A stretch of 64,000 nt of DNA from Streptomyces phaeolivaceus (GCF_009184865.1 NZ_CP045096.1:1984001-2048000), one strand, 5' to 3'; positions 25,681 to 34,284 are shown, counted from the stretch's first letter. Numbers and translations are program-made. Notes: generated from the sequence alone by a model not told the origin.

Positions 25681-26633
25681 TTGGACTCGCCTCCGAACTT
25701 GCTCAGCCGCAGATAGACCATCGAGCAGAAGAGCAGGATCACGAACGCGACCGTGGTCAGGGCGGACGCGTAGCCGAAGTTGTGGGCGTCGACGGAGGTG
25801 TTGGCGATGTAGAGGGGGAGCGTCGTGGTCTCCCCCGCAGGGCCGCCGCCGGTCAGGGTGTAGAGGAGGTCGACGTTGTTGAACTCCCACACGGCCCGCA
25901 GCAGCGTGGAGAGGATGATCGCGTCCTTCAGGTGCGGCAGCGTGATGTGCAGGAACTGCCGGACGCGGCTGGCGCCGTCGACCTCGGCGGCCTCGTACAG
26001 GTCCTTCGAGATGGACTGGAGGTCGGCGAGGATGAGGATGGCGAAGAAGGGGACACCGCGCCACAGGTCGGCGACGATCGCCGCCGAGAAGACGGTGGAG
26101 GTGTCGGAGAGCCAGCTGGTGCCGTACTCGCCGATGCCCATGTCCGCGAGGTAACGGGTGATGCCTGTCTGGGAGTTGTAGAGGAGCACCCAGATCGCGG
26201 AGGTCAGGACGCCGGAGACGGCCCAGGGCGAGAAGACCAGCGCGCGGCCGAGGGACCGGCCGACGAACGTCTGGTTGACGATCAGCGCGAGCGCCAGACC
26301 GAACAGCAGTTGCAGCGAGACCTCGACGATCACCCACTTGGCGCTGAAGACGAGGGTGTCCCAGAAGATGGGGTCCTCGGTGAAGGCGTGGACGAAGTTG
26401 TCGAAGCCGGCGAAGCCGTTCCGCCAGGGTTTGGTGGGGTTGTAGTGCTGCAGGCTGTAGTAGAAGACGCTGATGACCGGGTAGGCGATGAAGCCCAGCA
26501 TGAGCAGGGCGGCCGGGGCGATCAGCAGGTACGGCAGCCTGCGCGGGGTCGCCGAGGTACGGCGCGCACGGCTCCGCGCACGGCTCCGCCGGGGTGGCGC
26601 GGGCGGTTTCGCCACGGCTGCGGCTTGGGCCAT
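25677..26633 (-). CDS. Sugar ABC transporter permease (MalF type)
   Basis: A 318-residue permease with six or so membrane segments and EAA loop LYEAAEVDGASRVRQFLHITLP. The first 35 residues are very rich in Arg, Ala and Pro. It is the first gene of the leftward operon permease, permease, PL1, oxidoreductase, DUF6807, GH43. The ATG at 26633 has GGAG 9 bases upstream. A LacI-type operator and a long A/C-rich leader precede it. Confidence 0.9.
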   Translation of the reverse strand: MAQAAAVAKPPAPPRRSRARSRARRTSATPRRLPYLLIAPAALLMLGFIAYPVISVFYYSLQHYNPTKPWRNGFAGFDNFVHAFTEDPIFWDTLVFSAKWVIVEVSLQLLFGLALALIVNQTFVGRSLGRALVFSPWAVSGVLTSAIWVLLYNSQTGITRYLADMGIGEYGTSWLSDTSTVFSAAIVADLWRGVPFFAILILADLQSISKDLYEAAEVDGASRVRQFLHITLPHLKDAIILSTLLRAVWEFNNVDLLYTLTGGGPAGETTTLPLYIANTSVDAHNFGYASALTTVAFVILLFCSMVYLRLSKFGGESK

Positions 26634-26660
26634 GACTGGGGCTCCGTTTCTGGGTACGTC

Positions 26661-26735
26661 GTGGTGCGTTGTGTTGCCTTGTCGTGTGTTGTCGTGCGTT
26701 GTCTTGACTTGCCTTGTCTTGCAGGAAGCGCTTTC
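26661..26735 (-). promoter_or_regulatory. LacI-type operator and A/C-rich leader of the importer operon
   Basis: GGAAGCGCTTTC at 26724-26735 is a near-palindrome with the central CG of LacI/CcpA-type operators. Downstream of it, on the transcribed strand, 60 bases contain only one T and are built from CAAGACAAGG and CACGACAAC-like units. Such sequence should be unstructured in RNA. No LacI regulator is encoded in the window. Confidence 0.5.
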
Positions 26736-26816
26736 TCGATGTGCAGGGGTGTGTCTGGTTTCGCGGTACGGGGTGCGTCTTGGGGTGCGTTGGCGGGTGC
26801 GGGCGTGGGGGCTTGT

Positions 26817-26836
26817 CGCGCAGTTCCCCGCGCCCC
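26817..26836. repeat. Half of a palindromic intergenic repeat
   Basis: CGCGCAGTTCCCCGCGCCCC, the same core as the arms at 45923-45943 and 47504-47524. It lies just after the dehydratase stop and may act with the following TTACGGGGCG as a weak terminator. Confidence 0.6.
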
Positions 26837-26847
26837 TTACGGGGCGC

Positions 26848-28596
26848 TCAGCCCGCGTACGGGTCCGGGACCTTGCCCGGTCTGGCCAGGAACTCGAAGT
26901 CGCAGCCGGTGTCCGCCTGGGTGATCTGGTCGTTGTAGAGGGCGCCGTAGCCGCGTTCGTAGCGGGTGGGCGGTGGGGTCCAGTCGGCGCGGCGGCGCTC
27001 CAACTCCTCGTCGTCCACGTTGAGTCGGAGCGTGCGTGCCTCGACGTCCAGGGTGATCGAGTCACCGGTGCGGACCAGGGCGAGAGGTCCGCCGATGTAC
27101 GACTCCGGTGCCACGTGCAGGGCGCAGGCGCCGTAACTCGTGCCGCTCATCCGGGCGTCGGAGATCCGCACCATGTCCCGTACGCCCTGCTTCAGCAGAT
27201 GGTCGGGGATGGGCAGCATCCCGTACTCGGGCATACCCGGTCCGCCCTTGGGCCCGGAGTTGCGCAGCACCAGGACGGTGTCGGCGGTGATGCCGAGGGA
27301 CGGGTCGTTGATGGTCCGCTGCATGGTCCGGTAGTCGTCGAAGACGACCGCCGGGCCGGTGTGTTCGAGCAGGTGGGGCTCGGCGGAGATGTGCTTGATG
27401 ACCGCGCCGTCCGGGCAGAGGTTGCCGCGCAGCACGGCGACCCCGCCCTCGGTGGCGACCGGGTTGTCCCGGGTCCGGATCACGTCGTCGTTGTGCACCT
27501 GCGCCCCGTCGAGCTGCTCACGCATCGTGTCGTGCGAGACGGTCGGCCGGTCCAGGTGGAGCAGGTCGGTGATCCGGGAGAGGAAGCCGGGGAGGCCGCC
27601 CGCGAAGTGGAAGTCCTCCATCAGGTACCGCTGACCGCCGGGCCGGACGTTGGCCAGCACCGGGACCGTACGGGCGATGCGGTCGAAGTCGTCCAGGGTG
27701 AGCTTGACGCCCGCGCGGCCGGCCATGGCGATGAGATGGATGACCGCGTTGGTGGAGCCGCCGAGTCCGAGGACGGTGGTGACGGCGTCCTCGAATGCGT
27801 CGGCGGTGAGGATGTCGCTCAACTTCCGGTCCCGGTGGACCAGTTCGACGATCCGGAGCCCGGCGGCTGCCGCCATGCGGTCGTGGCCCGAGTCGACGGC
27901 CGGGATGCTGGACGCGCCGGGGACCGTGACGCCGAGGGCCTCGGCGGCGGCGGTGAGCGTGGAGGCCGTGCCCATCGTCATGCAGTGGCCCGGCGAACGA
28001 GCGAGACCGGACTCCAGTTCGGTCATCTCGCAGTCGCCGATGAGCCCGGCGCGCTTGTCGTCCCAGTACTTCCACATGTCGGTGCCGGAGCCGAGGATCT
28101 CGTTGCGCCAGTGGCCCGGCAGCATCGGCCCGGCGGGCACGAAGACGGTGGGGAGATCGACACTCGCCGCGCCCATCAGCAGCGCCGGGGTCGACTTGTC
28201 GCAGCCGCCCATCAGGACGGCCCCGTCGACCGGGTACGAGCGCAGCAGCTCCTCGGTCTCCATCGCGAGCATGTTGCGGTAGAGCATGGGGGTCGGCTTC
28301 TGGAAGGTCTCGGAGAGGGTCGAGACCGGGAACTCCAGCGGGAAACCGCCCGCCTGCCACACACCCCGCTTGACCGCCTGCGCGCGGTCCCGGAGGTGCA
28401 CATGACAGGGATTGATGTCCGACCAGGTGTTGAGGATCGCGATGACCGGCTTGCCGAGATGCTCCTCGGGGAGATAGCCGAGCTGACGGGTGCGGGCCCG
28501 GTGGCTGAAGGAGCGCAGCCCCGACGAGACACCGCTGCCGTACCACTGGTGGCTGCGGAGATCCTCGGGCTTCTTCCTGTCGACGGGCCTGCTCAT
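26848..28596 (-). CDS. IlvD/Edd-family sugar-acid dehydratase
   Basis: A 582-residue iron-sulfur dehydratase. Cluster-ligand cysteines are seen in DINPCHVH, GGCDKSTPALLMG and GHCMTMGTAS. This branch acts on sugar acids: L-arabonate, D-xylonate, D-galactonate or gluconate. With a DapA-like lyase encoded upstream and a semialdehyde dehydrogenase in the window, L-arabonate (from pectic arabinan) is a good candidate, and galactarate is another; neither can be settled from sequence. The ATG at 28596 overlaps the lyase stop by 4 bases; an in-frame ATG three codons earlier is possible. Confidence 0.85.
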   Translation of the reverse strand: MSRPVDRKKPEDLRSHQWYGSGVSSGLRSFSHRARTRQLGYLPEEHLGKPVIAILNTWSDINPCHVHLRDRAQAVKRGVWQAGGFPLEFPVSTLSETFQKPTPMLYRNMLAMETEELLRSYPVDGAVLMGGCDKSTPALLMGAASVDLPTVFVPAGPMLPGHWRNEILGSGTDMWKYWDDKRAGLIGDCEMTELESGLARSPGHCMTMGTASTLTAAAEALGVTVPGASSIPAVDSGHDRMAAAAGLRIVELVHRDRKLSDILTADAFEDAVTTVLGLGGSTNAVIHLIAMAGRAGVKLTLDDFDRIARTVPVLANVRPGGQRYLMEDFHFAGGLPGFLSRITDLLHLDRPTVSHDTMREQLDGAQVHNDDVIRTRDNPVATEGGVAVLRGNLCPDGAVIKHISAEPHLLEHTGPAVVFDDYRTMQRTINDPSLGITADTVLVLRNSGPKGGPGMPEYGMLPIPDHLLKQGVRDMVRISDARMSGTSYGACALHVAPESYIGGPLALVRTGDSITLDVEARTLRLNVDDEELERRRADWTPPPTRYERGYGALYNDQITQADTGCDFEFLARPGKVPDPYAG

Positions 28597-29504
28597 ATCG
28601 ACCATCCGGCGGCTATGGCGGCGACCTCGGCGCGTTCGGTCTCGGGAAGCTGCCTGCTGGGGGCCCGGACGTCGCGGTGGCAGAGGCCGAGGGAGGCGAG
28701 GGCCTCCTTGACGACGGTGACGTTGTTGGCGGAGCCGTTGGCGGCGCGCAGCTCCTCGAAGCGGCGGATCTGCTCCCACACCTTCATGGCTGCCGGGAAG
28801 TCCCCCGATCGAAGCGCTTCGATCATGTTCAGCGAGACGGCCGGGGCGACGTTCACCAGCCCCGAGGTGAAGCCGGTGGCGCCGGCCGAGAAGTAGGAGG
28901 GCGCGTACGGCTCGGCGAGCCCGGCGACCCAGACGAAGCGCTCCAGGCCGGCGTCACGGGCGAAGGCGGCGAAGCGGGCGGCGTCCGGGACGGCGTACTT
29001 GACCCCGATGACGTTCGGGCAGTCGTCGGCGAGTTCCACGAGCCGCTCCCCGGTGAGCTGGGCGTTGCGGATGTAGGGCACGACGCCCAGCTCGGGCACG
29101 GCCTCCGCGATCGCCCGGTGGTAGTCGACCCAGCCGCTCTGCGAGACATAGGGGTGGACCGGCTGATGGACCATCACCATCCGCGCCCCGGCCGCGCGGG
29201 CGTGCTCGGCGGAGGCGATCGCGGTCGGGATGTCGTGCCCGACGCCGACCAGGATCACGGCGCGGTCGCCGACCTCGTCCATGGTCAGCTCGGTGACGAG
29301 CCGGCGCTCCTCGGGGGTGAGGGCGTAGAACTCGCCGGTGTTGCCGTTGGGGGTGAGGGTGGTGACGCCTCCGTCGAGCAGCCGACGCAGCAGGGCCCGG
29401 TGGGCGCCCTGGTCGACGGTGCCGTCCTCGGCGAACGGAGTCACCGGGATCGCCACCACGTCGGCCAGAGCCGTCCGTTGGGTCTCGAACGTCACGCTGC
29501 TCAT
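28593..29504 (-). CDS. DapA-like 2-keto-3-deoxy sugar acid lyase/dehydratase
   Basis: A 303-residue class I aldolase-fold enzyme. The Schiff-base lysine is K169 in IGVKYAVPD, the catalytic tyrosine is probably Y144 in VVPYIRN, and the NGNTGEFY motif (53-60) binds the keto acid. It is not DapA itself: the motif lacks the TTGES pattern seen in the enzyme at 53825-54733. It probably processes the product of the neighbouring dehydratase, giving 2-oxoglutarate semialdehyde or pyruvate plus an aldehyde. It follows the GntR gene by 97 bases and is translationally coupled to the dehydratase. Confidence 0.82.
   Translation of the reverse strand: MSSVTFETQRTALADVVAIPVTPFAEDGTVDQGAHRALLRRLLDGGVTTLTPNGNTGEFYALTPEERRLVTELTMDEVGDRAVILVGVGHDIPTAIASAEHARAAGARMVMVHQPVHPYVSQSGWVDYHRAIAEAVPELGVVPYIRNAQLTGERLVELADDCPNVIGVKYAVPDAARFAAFARDAGLERFVWVAGLAEPYAPSYFSAGATGFTSGLVNVAPAVSLNMIEALRSGDFPAAMKVWEQIRRFEELRAANGSANNVTVVKEALASLGLCHRDVRAPSRQLPETERAEVAAIAAGWSI
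28807..28824. promoter_or_regulatory. 18-base perfect palindrome inside a coding region
   Basis: GATCGAAGCGCTTCGATC is a perfect palindrome with the GAAGCGCTTC core of LacI-type operators, similar to the site at 26724-26735. It lies inside the DapA-like gene about 680 bases after its start. It could be an intragenic operator or chance. Confidence 0.3.
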
Positions 29505-29601
29505 GGATGACCTTCCTCTGCAAGGAGTTCTTGGAGGACTGCGGAGGGCGGGCGGGGCCGCCGCGTCGGGCGGCTCCGCCGTGCCTCGTGGACTCGGGGG
29601 C

Positions 29602-30267
29602 TTACTGGGACCGCTGGGCCTGCTGTTCCACTCGGGCCTCCGGGAAGGCCCGTTCGACGAACGAGGCGATGTGCGCGTACAGGGCGGCGGCGGCGCCGTC
29701 CGCGTCTCCGTCGAGGGCGAGCCGCAGGATCTCCCGGTGCTCGGCGGCCTCCCGCTCCCAGGAGGGGTCGGCGGCCCAGGCGACGGCCGAGACCAGCGCG
29801 GCCTGGTCGCGTACCTCGTCGAGCATCCGGCCGAGCAGCGGGTTGCCGCACGGTACGTACAGCGCGCGGTGGAACTCCCGGTTGGCCAGCGACCGTTCGG
29901 CGGTGTCCGAGGCCTCGTCGGCCCTGGTCAGCGCATCGCTCGCGGCGTCCCACGGGACCTCGCGCCGCACCGAGCGGCGCAGCGCCTCCGGCTCCAGGAG
30001 CAGCCGTACGTCGTAGACCTCCCGTGCCATGTCCGCGTCCACCATGCGCACCGTGACACCCTTGTACTGGTTCATCACGACCAGCCCGGTCCCGGCCAGC
30101 GTCTTCAGCGCCTCGCGCACGGGCGTCTTGGACACGCCGAACTGCGCGGCCAGCTCGGTCTCGACCAGGGCCTGACCGGGCGTCAACTGCCCGGTGAGGA
30201 TGCGGTGCTTGATCCCCTCCAGCACGAACTGCGTGCGGGACGGGATCGGCGTGGGCACAGAGGTCAT
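29602..30267 (-). CDS. GntR-family regulator (FCD/FadR subgroup)
   Basis: A 221-residue regulator. The winged helix has the GntR signature VETELAAQFGVSKTPVREALKTL (about 36-58), followed by an all-helical FCD ligand domain with the metal-binding pattern around REFHRAL and EHREIL. Members often respond to sugar acids. It is upstream of and in the same direction as the lyase and dehydratase genes, so it likely controls them. Its own promoter region carries three 14-base tandem repeats and two palindromes. Confidence 0.88.
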   Translation of the reverse strand: MTSVPTPIPSRTQFVLEGIKHRILTGQLTPGQALVETELAAQFGVSKTPVREALKTLAGTGLVVMNQYKGVTVRMVDADMAREVYDVRLLLEPEALRRSVRREVPWDAASDALTRADEASDTAERSLANREFHRALYVPCGNPLLGRMLDEVRDQAALVSAVAWAADPSWEREAAEHREILRLALDGDADGAAAALYAHIASFVERAFPEARVEQQAQRSQ

Positions 30268-30292
30268 GCGCGCCTCTCGAAGTCTTGCGTGC

Positions 30293-30362
30293 GGGATCTC
30301 ACGTATGGGATCTCACGTATGGGATCTCACGTATCGCGTCTCATATATGACGTACGAAGTAC
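30293..30362. promoter_or_regulatory. Tandem repeats and palindromes upstream of the GntR gene
   Basis: GGGATCTCACGTAT is repeated three times exactly (30293-30334). It is followed by the palindrome TCATATATGA (30341-30350) and GTAC-GAA-GTAC (30352-30362). All lie within 100 bases upstream of the GntR start at 30267. The arrangement suggests cooperative binding sites or a repeated transcription start region. Confidence 0.5.
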
Positions 30363-30430
30363 GACGCGTTGAACGTAGGAGGGCCTCTGTGTTTCGTCAA
30401 TGCTTCTGTCAAAAGAAGATGTGCCCGCCG

Positions 30431-31180
30431 TCACACCATCTTGGTGTCGCCCTCGCGTGCGCTGTCGGTGGGGCCGCCGAAGACGACGGCCGCCCGTCCG
30501 GTCGCGCCCTCCGGGGTGAGCGTGGGCCCCACATGGGTGATCAGCAGCCGGCCGGCGCCCTTGGCGTACGTCCCGGCCTCCTCCGGTGTGAGATGCACCC
30601 GGGGTTCGCCTTCGCGATGTGTGTCGACGTCCGCCTCGCACAGGAACAGGTCGGCGCTGCCCGCCAGTCGGCCCAGCGCGTCGCACGGGCCGCTGTCCCC
30701 GGAGTACGCGAACACCCGGCCCTGGCACTCGGCGCGCAGCCCGTAGGACTCCACGTCGTGGACGACGGCACGGGCGGTGAGGGTGAGGTTCCAGTGCCGG
30801 GCGGAGTGGCCGTCGTACAGGGGACGGAAGTCGAAGACGCCGTTCAGGAAGGTGGTGTCCGACCGCCCTAAGCAACCCGCGAGCCGGGCGGCGCAGTCGC
30901 GGGGCGCGTAGACGGGCAGCGGCGCGGGCAGAGTGAGGCCGCCGTACGCGAACCCGTACAGCGCGGCGATCAGATCGGCGCTGTGGTCCGCGTGCAGATG
31001 CGAGATCCAGATCGCCGTGAGCCGGGTGGGATCCGTGTGCTGCTGCAACTCGGCGAACGTGCCGAACCCCGCGTCCACCCATATCTCGGCGCCCCCGCCC
31101 CGCAGCAGATACCCGGAGGCCGGCCGGCCCGGACGGGGATGCGGTGAGGCGGTGCCGAGGACGGTGAGGCTCAGGGGCAT
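30431..31180 (-). CDS. MBL-fold metal-dependent hydrolase, RNase Z-like
   Basis: A 249-residue metallo-beta-lactamase-fold protein. The HLHADH motif (about 62-67) gives the two-zinc site, with further ligands at YSGDSGPCD and ITHVGPT. It looks like the streptomycete relatives of RNase Z that lack the flexible tRNA-binding arm, so a small-molecule phosphodiesterase or lactonase activity is equally possible. It is divergent from the reductase-like gene and precedes the GntR promoter region. A lactonase role for the galactarolactone made by uronate dehydrogenase would be attractive but is unsupported. Confidence 0.8.
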   Translation of the reverse strand: MPLSLTVLGTASPHPRPGRPASGYLLRGGGAEIWVDAGFGTFAELQQHTDPTRLTAIWISHLHADHSADLIAALYGFAYGGLTLPAPLPVYAPRDCAARLAGCLGRSDTTFLNGVFDFRPLYDGHSARHWNLTLTARAVVHDVESYGLRAECQGRVFAYSGDSGPCDALGRLAGSADLFLCEADVDTHREGEPRVHLTPEEAGTYAKGAGRLLITHVGPTLTPEGATGRAAVVFGGPTDSAREGDTKMV

Positions 31181-31254
31181 GTCCGCGAGCGTACGGAGAC
31201 GGGCGGGGGCGTGCGCCGGGTTTGTGCGTTCTTTCGCAGGGTTGTACGCGGGAC

Positions 31255-31372
31255 AGGGCCCGGCACGCCGAGAGCACGCTCCCCCAGTCCCGGCTTCGCT
31301 CGACCGGGAGGGGCCCCCACGACGCCGCGAGGCCGCCCTCCGGGCGACGACGGGAAGGTGACGACAGGCCCT
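31255..31372. repeat. Truncated MITE copy
   Basis: The sequence matches the reverse complement of the element at 52811-52949 through its interior (GGCACGC, CTCCCCCA, GGCTTCGCTCGACCGGGAGG) to the end GACGACAGGCCCT at 31372. The other terminal repeat is missing or degenerate. The rest of the 313-base gap (31181-31493) shows no gene I can support, except a 28-codon frame before the next start. Confidence 0.65.
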
Positions 31373-31493
31373 AGGCACGGCCCTGGTGGAACAGGTCCCC
31401 CTACCGCTGCCGCTGACGGCGACCGGGACGATGTCCCTCCTGACGGCGGCCCGGCTGCTGCGCACGCGCTGACGCGTGGGGGACCCTGGACGC

Positions 31494-32108
31494 ATGGGCG
31501 AAGTGATCCGCGACATCACGATCTCGGCCGACGGCTGCTCCGCCGGGCACCACCAGACGGAGGAACGCCCGTTCGGCGACGACGGCGGCGACGGTTCGGG
31601 CGGCAGGCTGCACGCCTGGATGTTCGACACCCCGGAGGAGAACCGGGCCGAGATCGAGCGCCTGAACACCGCCGGGGCCTTCGTCATGGGGCGCAATATG
31701 TTCGGCCCGGTGCGCGGCGCGTGGGACCGGCGGTGGAACGGCCGGTGGGGCGACGAACCGCCGTTCCACGCACCGGTGTTCGTGCTCGCCCATCACGCGC
31801 GCGAGCCGCGGCCGATGGCCGGCGGCACCACGTACCACCTCGTCACGGACGGCATCGCCGCCGCCCTGGCACGGGCCCGCGCGGCAGCCGGGGACGGCGA
31901 CGGTGATGTCACCGTCCTCGGCGGCGCGACCACCGTCAACCAGTACCTCACCGCCGGTCTGATCGACGAACTGCGCCTGCACATCGTCCCCTTCACCCTC
32001 GGCACGGGCACCCGTCTCTTCGAGGGCGTCCCCCCGCTGGGGCTGGACCAGCTGACCTCGCGTGCGGCGAGCCAGGTCACCCACGTGACGTACCGCGTGC
32101 TGCGCTGA
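31494..32108 (+). CDS. RibD/dihydrofolate-reductase-like protein
   Basis: A 204-residue protein of the RibD C-terminal (DHFR-like) family, starting VIRDITISADGCSAG, with GAFVMGRNMF, TVLGGATTVNQYL and a final DELRLHIVPFTLGTGTRLFE. Such proteins bind NADPH and are common in actinobacteria, with unknown substrates. A GTG six codons earlier is possible, but the ATG matches the family N-terminus. It converges with the following gene across 33 bases. Confidence 0.85.
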   Translation: MGEVIRDITISADGCSAGHHQTEERPFGDDGGDGSGGRLHAWMFDTPEENRAEIERLNTAGAFVMGRNMFGPVRGAWDRRWNGRWGDEPPFHAPVFVLAHHAREPRPMAGGTTYHLVTDGIAAALARARAAAGDGDGDVTVLGGATTVNQYLTAGLIDELRLHIVPFTLGTGTRLFEGVPPLGLDQLTSRAASQVTHVTYRVLR

Positions 32109-32141
32109 GCCGAAGGCCGTGGCACCCGCGCCCTTCTCGCC

Positions 32142-33308
32142 TCACCCCACCGCCGTCAACGCCTCCCGTACCGCCGTCAGGTCCTGGTCGGAGGCCAACC
32201 CCGCGTGGTACAGGCGGAGTTCCGTCGCCCCCAGTTCCACCGCGCGTCCCGCGTCCTCGGCCAGGGTCACGGGGCTGCCGCCCATGCCGGAGACGATGCC
32301 GAAGTTGGCGGCCAGGACAGCGCCTTCGGCGCCGGCCTCCGCGAAGGCGGGCAGCAGGCCGGGGCCGCCCGCGCACGGGACGACGACGCCGTCGGCCACG
32401 CCCAGGATGTGCGCGGGGTCGACGCCGGGGTTGGCCCCGCAGTGGTGGGTCACCGGGTCGGCGTGCAGCAGGACCTGGAAGCCCGCGGGCGCGGCGGCCC
32501 GTACCGCCGTGACGGCCGTCTCCTGGAGGGAGCGGGCGATCGCGTCGCGCCACACCCGGGTCGCGGTCGCCCGCTCCGCGCCGAGGAGTTTCTCCACGCC
32601 CGGCCAGCCCTCGTCGACGGTCTCGCCGCGCCACAGCGGCTCCAGCGCGTCACGGACGGCCGCCGCCAGTTCGTCGGGGTCCTGACCGGTCCCGGCGTAG
32701 CCGTCCTGGCAGGTCGCGCAGAAGCAGAGCGACATCAGGTACTGCCCGGCGTCCCCGAGCCCGACCCCGGCCGTCTTGTCGTGGGCGTGGAGATGGGAGA
32801 TGCCGTACCAGCCGAGCGACTCCAGCTCCGTGCCGCGCGCCCCCGGGCGGACCGCCGCCTCCACGGCCAGGTCGACGAGGTACGCGCGGGTCGCCTCCTG
32901 CGCGATACAGGGCGCCCACGGATAGCGGTCCCCGTACGCGTTGACCACGGAGGTCGAGGGATGCTCGGCGCCCAGGCGGGAGTTGTGCGCGAGGACGACC
33001 CAGGTGTGCACCTCCAGACCGGCGTGCGCGAGCGCGGTCGCCGCCTCGCCGAACGCGTCGCCGGGTGCCCACTCCCCCGCCGGGTACGGCCGCAGCGTAC
33101 GGCCCTCCCAGTGCGCGCCCGGCGGGTACAGCACGGCCGCGTGCTCGGCGGTGACGATCCGCTGCCGGGGGTGGCGGGGGGTGAGCGCGCGCGTGGAGTG
33201 GTACGCGGAGGCGAGCGTCACCTGCCCCACGCCCAGCCCCGCGATGCGTTCCGCGGCGGCGGGGTCCCCGTTGACGTCCCACGGGTAGACGAACGTCGAC
33301 GCCTTCAC
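32142..33308 (-). CDS. Uncharacterised TIM-barrel-like protein of the uronate operon
   Basis: A 388-residue protein I cannot assign to a characterised family. It has no signal peptide. Notable segments are HLHAHDKTAGVGLGD, the Cys-rich LMSLCFCATCQDGY, and HADPVTHHCGANPG; the CxCxxC pattern recalls uncharacterised clan-A glycosyl-hydrolase-like proteins. The GTG start overlaps the KdgD stop by 4 bases (GTGA) with GGGAGGG upstream, so it is made together with KdgD. The galacturonate route needs a galactarolactone isomerase or lactonase and a galactarate dehydratase, neither obviously present, making this a candidate missing enzyme. Alternatively it could be a hydrolase for a short pectic saccharide. 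Confidence 0.7.
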   Translation of the reverse strand: MKASTFVYPWDVNGDPAAAERIAGLGVGQVTLASAYHSTRALTPRHPRQRIVTAEHAAVLYPPGAHWEGRTLRPYPAGEWAPGDAFGEAATALAHAGLEVHTWVVLAHNSRLGAEHPSTSVVNAYGDRYPWAPCIAQEATRAYLVDLAVEAAVRPGARGTELESLGWYGISHLHAHDKTAGVGLGDAGQYLMSLCFCATCQDGYAGTGQDPDELAAAVRDALEPLWRGETVDEGWPGVEKLLGAERATATRVWRDAIARSLQETAVTAVRAAAPAGFQVLLHADPVTHHCGANPGVDPAHILGVADGVVVPCAGGPGLLPAFAEAGAEGAVLAANFGIVSGMGGSPVTLAEDAGRAVELGATELRLYHAGLASDQDLTAVREALTAVG

Positions 33309-34255
33309 TTGCCCTCCCGGCACTCTTCCAGCAGCGCGTGGCCGCGCTCGATCAACTGGCCCAGCCGCTTGACGTGTTCCTCGGCCGGCTCGTGCAGCGG
33401 CGGCCGTACCTCTCCCACGTCCAGCCCCCGTAGCCGTACCCCGGCCTTCACCAGTGACACGGCATAGCCGCGTCCGAGGGCGCGGAGTTCCACGAAGGGG
33501 CGGTAGAACCCGTCGAGCAGCCGGTCCACGGTCGTGCGGTCATCGGCTTCGAGGGCGCGGTGGAACGCGAGGGCGATCTCCGGCGCGAAGCAGAAGACGG
33601 CCGACGAGTACAGGGGGACGCCGACGGCCCGGTAGGCGGGCTGGGTCAGCTCGGCGGTGGGCAGGCCGTTGAAGTACAGGAAATCATGCGGTACTTCGCC
33701 GCGTACCGCGCTGACGATCCGGGTCATCAGGTCGAGGTCGCCGACGCCGTCCTTCAGGCCGACGATGCCCTCGGTGCGGGCCAGTTCGACGACGGTGCCG
33801 GGTGTGAGGACGGCGTTGTCGCGCTGGTAGACGACGACGGGCAGGGAGGTCGCCGCGGCGAGTTCGCGGTAGTGGCGCAGCAGGCCTTCCTGGGCCGCGA
33901 CCACCAGGTAGGGCGGCATGGCGAGCAGGCCGTCGGCGCCGGCCTCCTCGGCGAGACGCGCGTAGCGCACGGCGAGGGCGGTGCCGTAGCCCGCGCCGGC
34001 CACCACCGGCACCCGGCCGGCCGTCTCCGTGACGGCCGCGCGGACGCAACTCTGGAACTCCTCGGGGGTGAGCGCGTGGAACTCGCCGGTGCCGCAGCAG
34101 ACGAAGACCGCGGCGGCCCCGGCCTCGACGCCCTGGCGGACGTGTGCGCGGCAGGCGTCGAGATCGACCGCGCCGTCCGGGCCGTACGCCGTGACGGGGA
34201 AGAACAGCGGGCCGCTGGGGATCCGGAGCCGGGCGGCGAGAGGGGCTGACGTCAC
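33305..34255 (-). CDS. kdgD: 5-dehydro-4-deoxyglucarate dehydratase
   Basis: A 316-residue DapA-superfamily enzyme of the KdgD type, which dehydrates and decarboxylates 5-keto-4-deoxyglucarate to 2-oxoglutarate semialdehyde. Motifs are PSGPLFFPVTAY at the N-terminus, CGTGEFHALTPEE (54-66), Y143 in VVVYQRDNA and Schiff-base K168 in GLKDGVGD. The GTG at 34255 is preceded by GGGAG; an ATG ten codons upstream is possible. It is divergent from uronate dehydrogenase, so the first and penultimate steps of oxidative galacturonate catabolism share a promoter region. The last step enzyme is the partial gene at 1-815. Confidence 0.87.
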   Translation of the reverse strand: MTSAPLAARLRIPSGPLFFPVTAYGPDGAVDLDACRAHVRQGVEAGAAAVFVCCGTGEFHALTPEEFQSCVRAAVTETAGRVPVVAGAGYGTALAVRYARLAEEAGADGLLAMPPYLVVAAQEGLLRHYRELAAATSLPVVVYQRDNAVLTPGTVVELARTEGIVGLKDGVGDLDLMTRIVSAVRGEVPHDFLYFNGLPTAELTQPAYRAVGVPLYSSAVFCFAPEIALAFHRALEADDRTTVDRLLDGFYRPFVELRALGRGYAVSLVKAGVRLRGLDVGEVRPPLHEPAEEHVKRLGQLIERGHALLEECREGK

Positions 34256-34284
34256 GGGCGCTCCCAGTTTATGTCGCTGATCCA

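Noticed and set aside
28593..29504. A second lysine-pathway DapA
   Set aside because: It lacks the TTGES pattern of DapA and is coupled to a sugar-acid dehydratase; a keto-deoxy sugar acid substrate is more likely.
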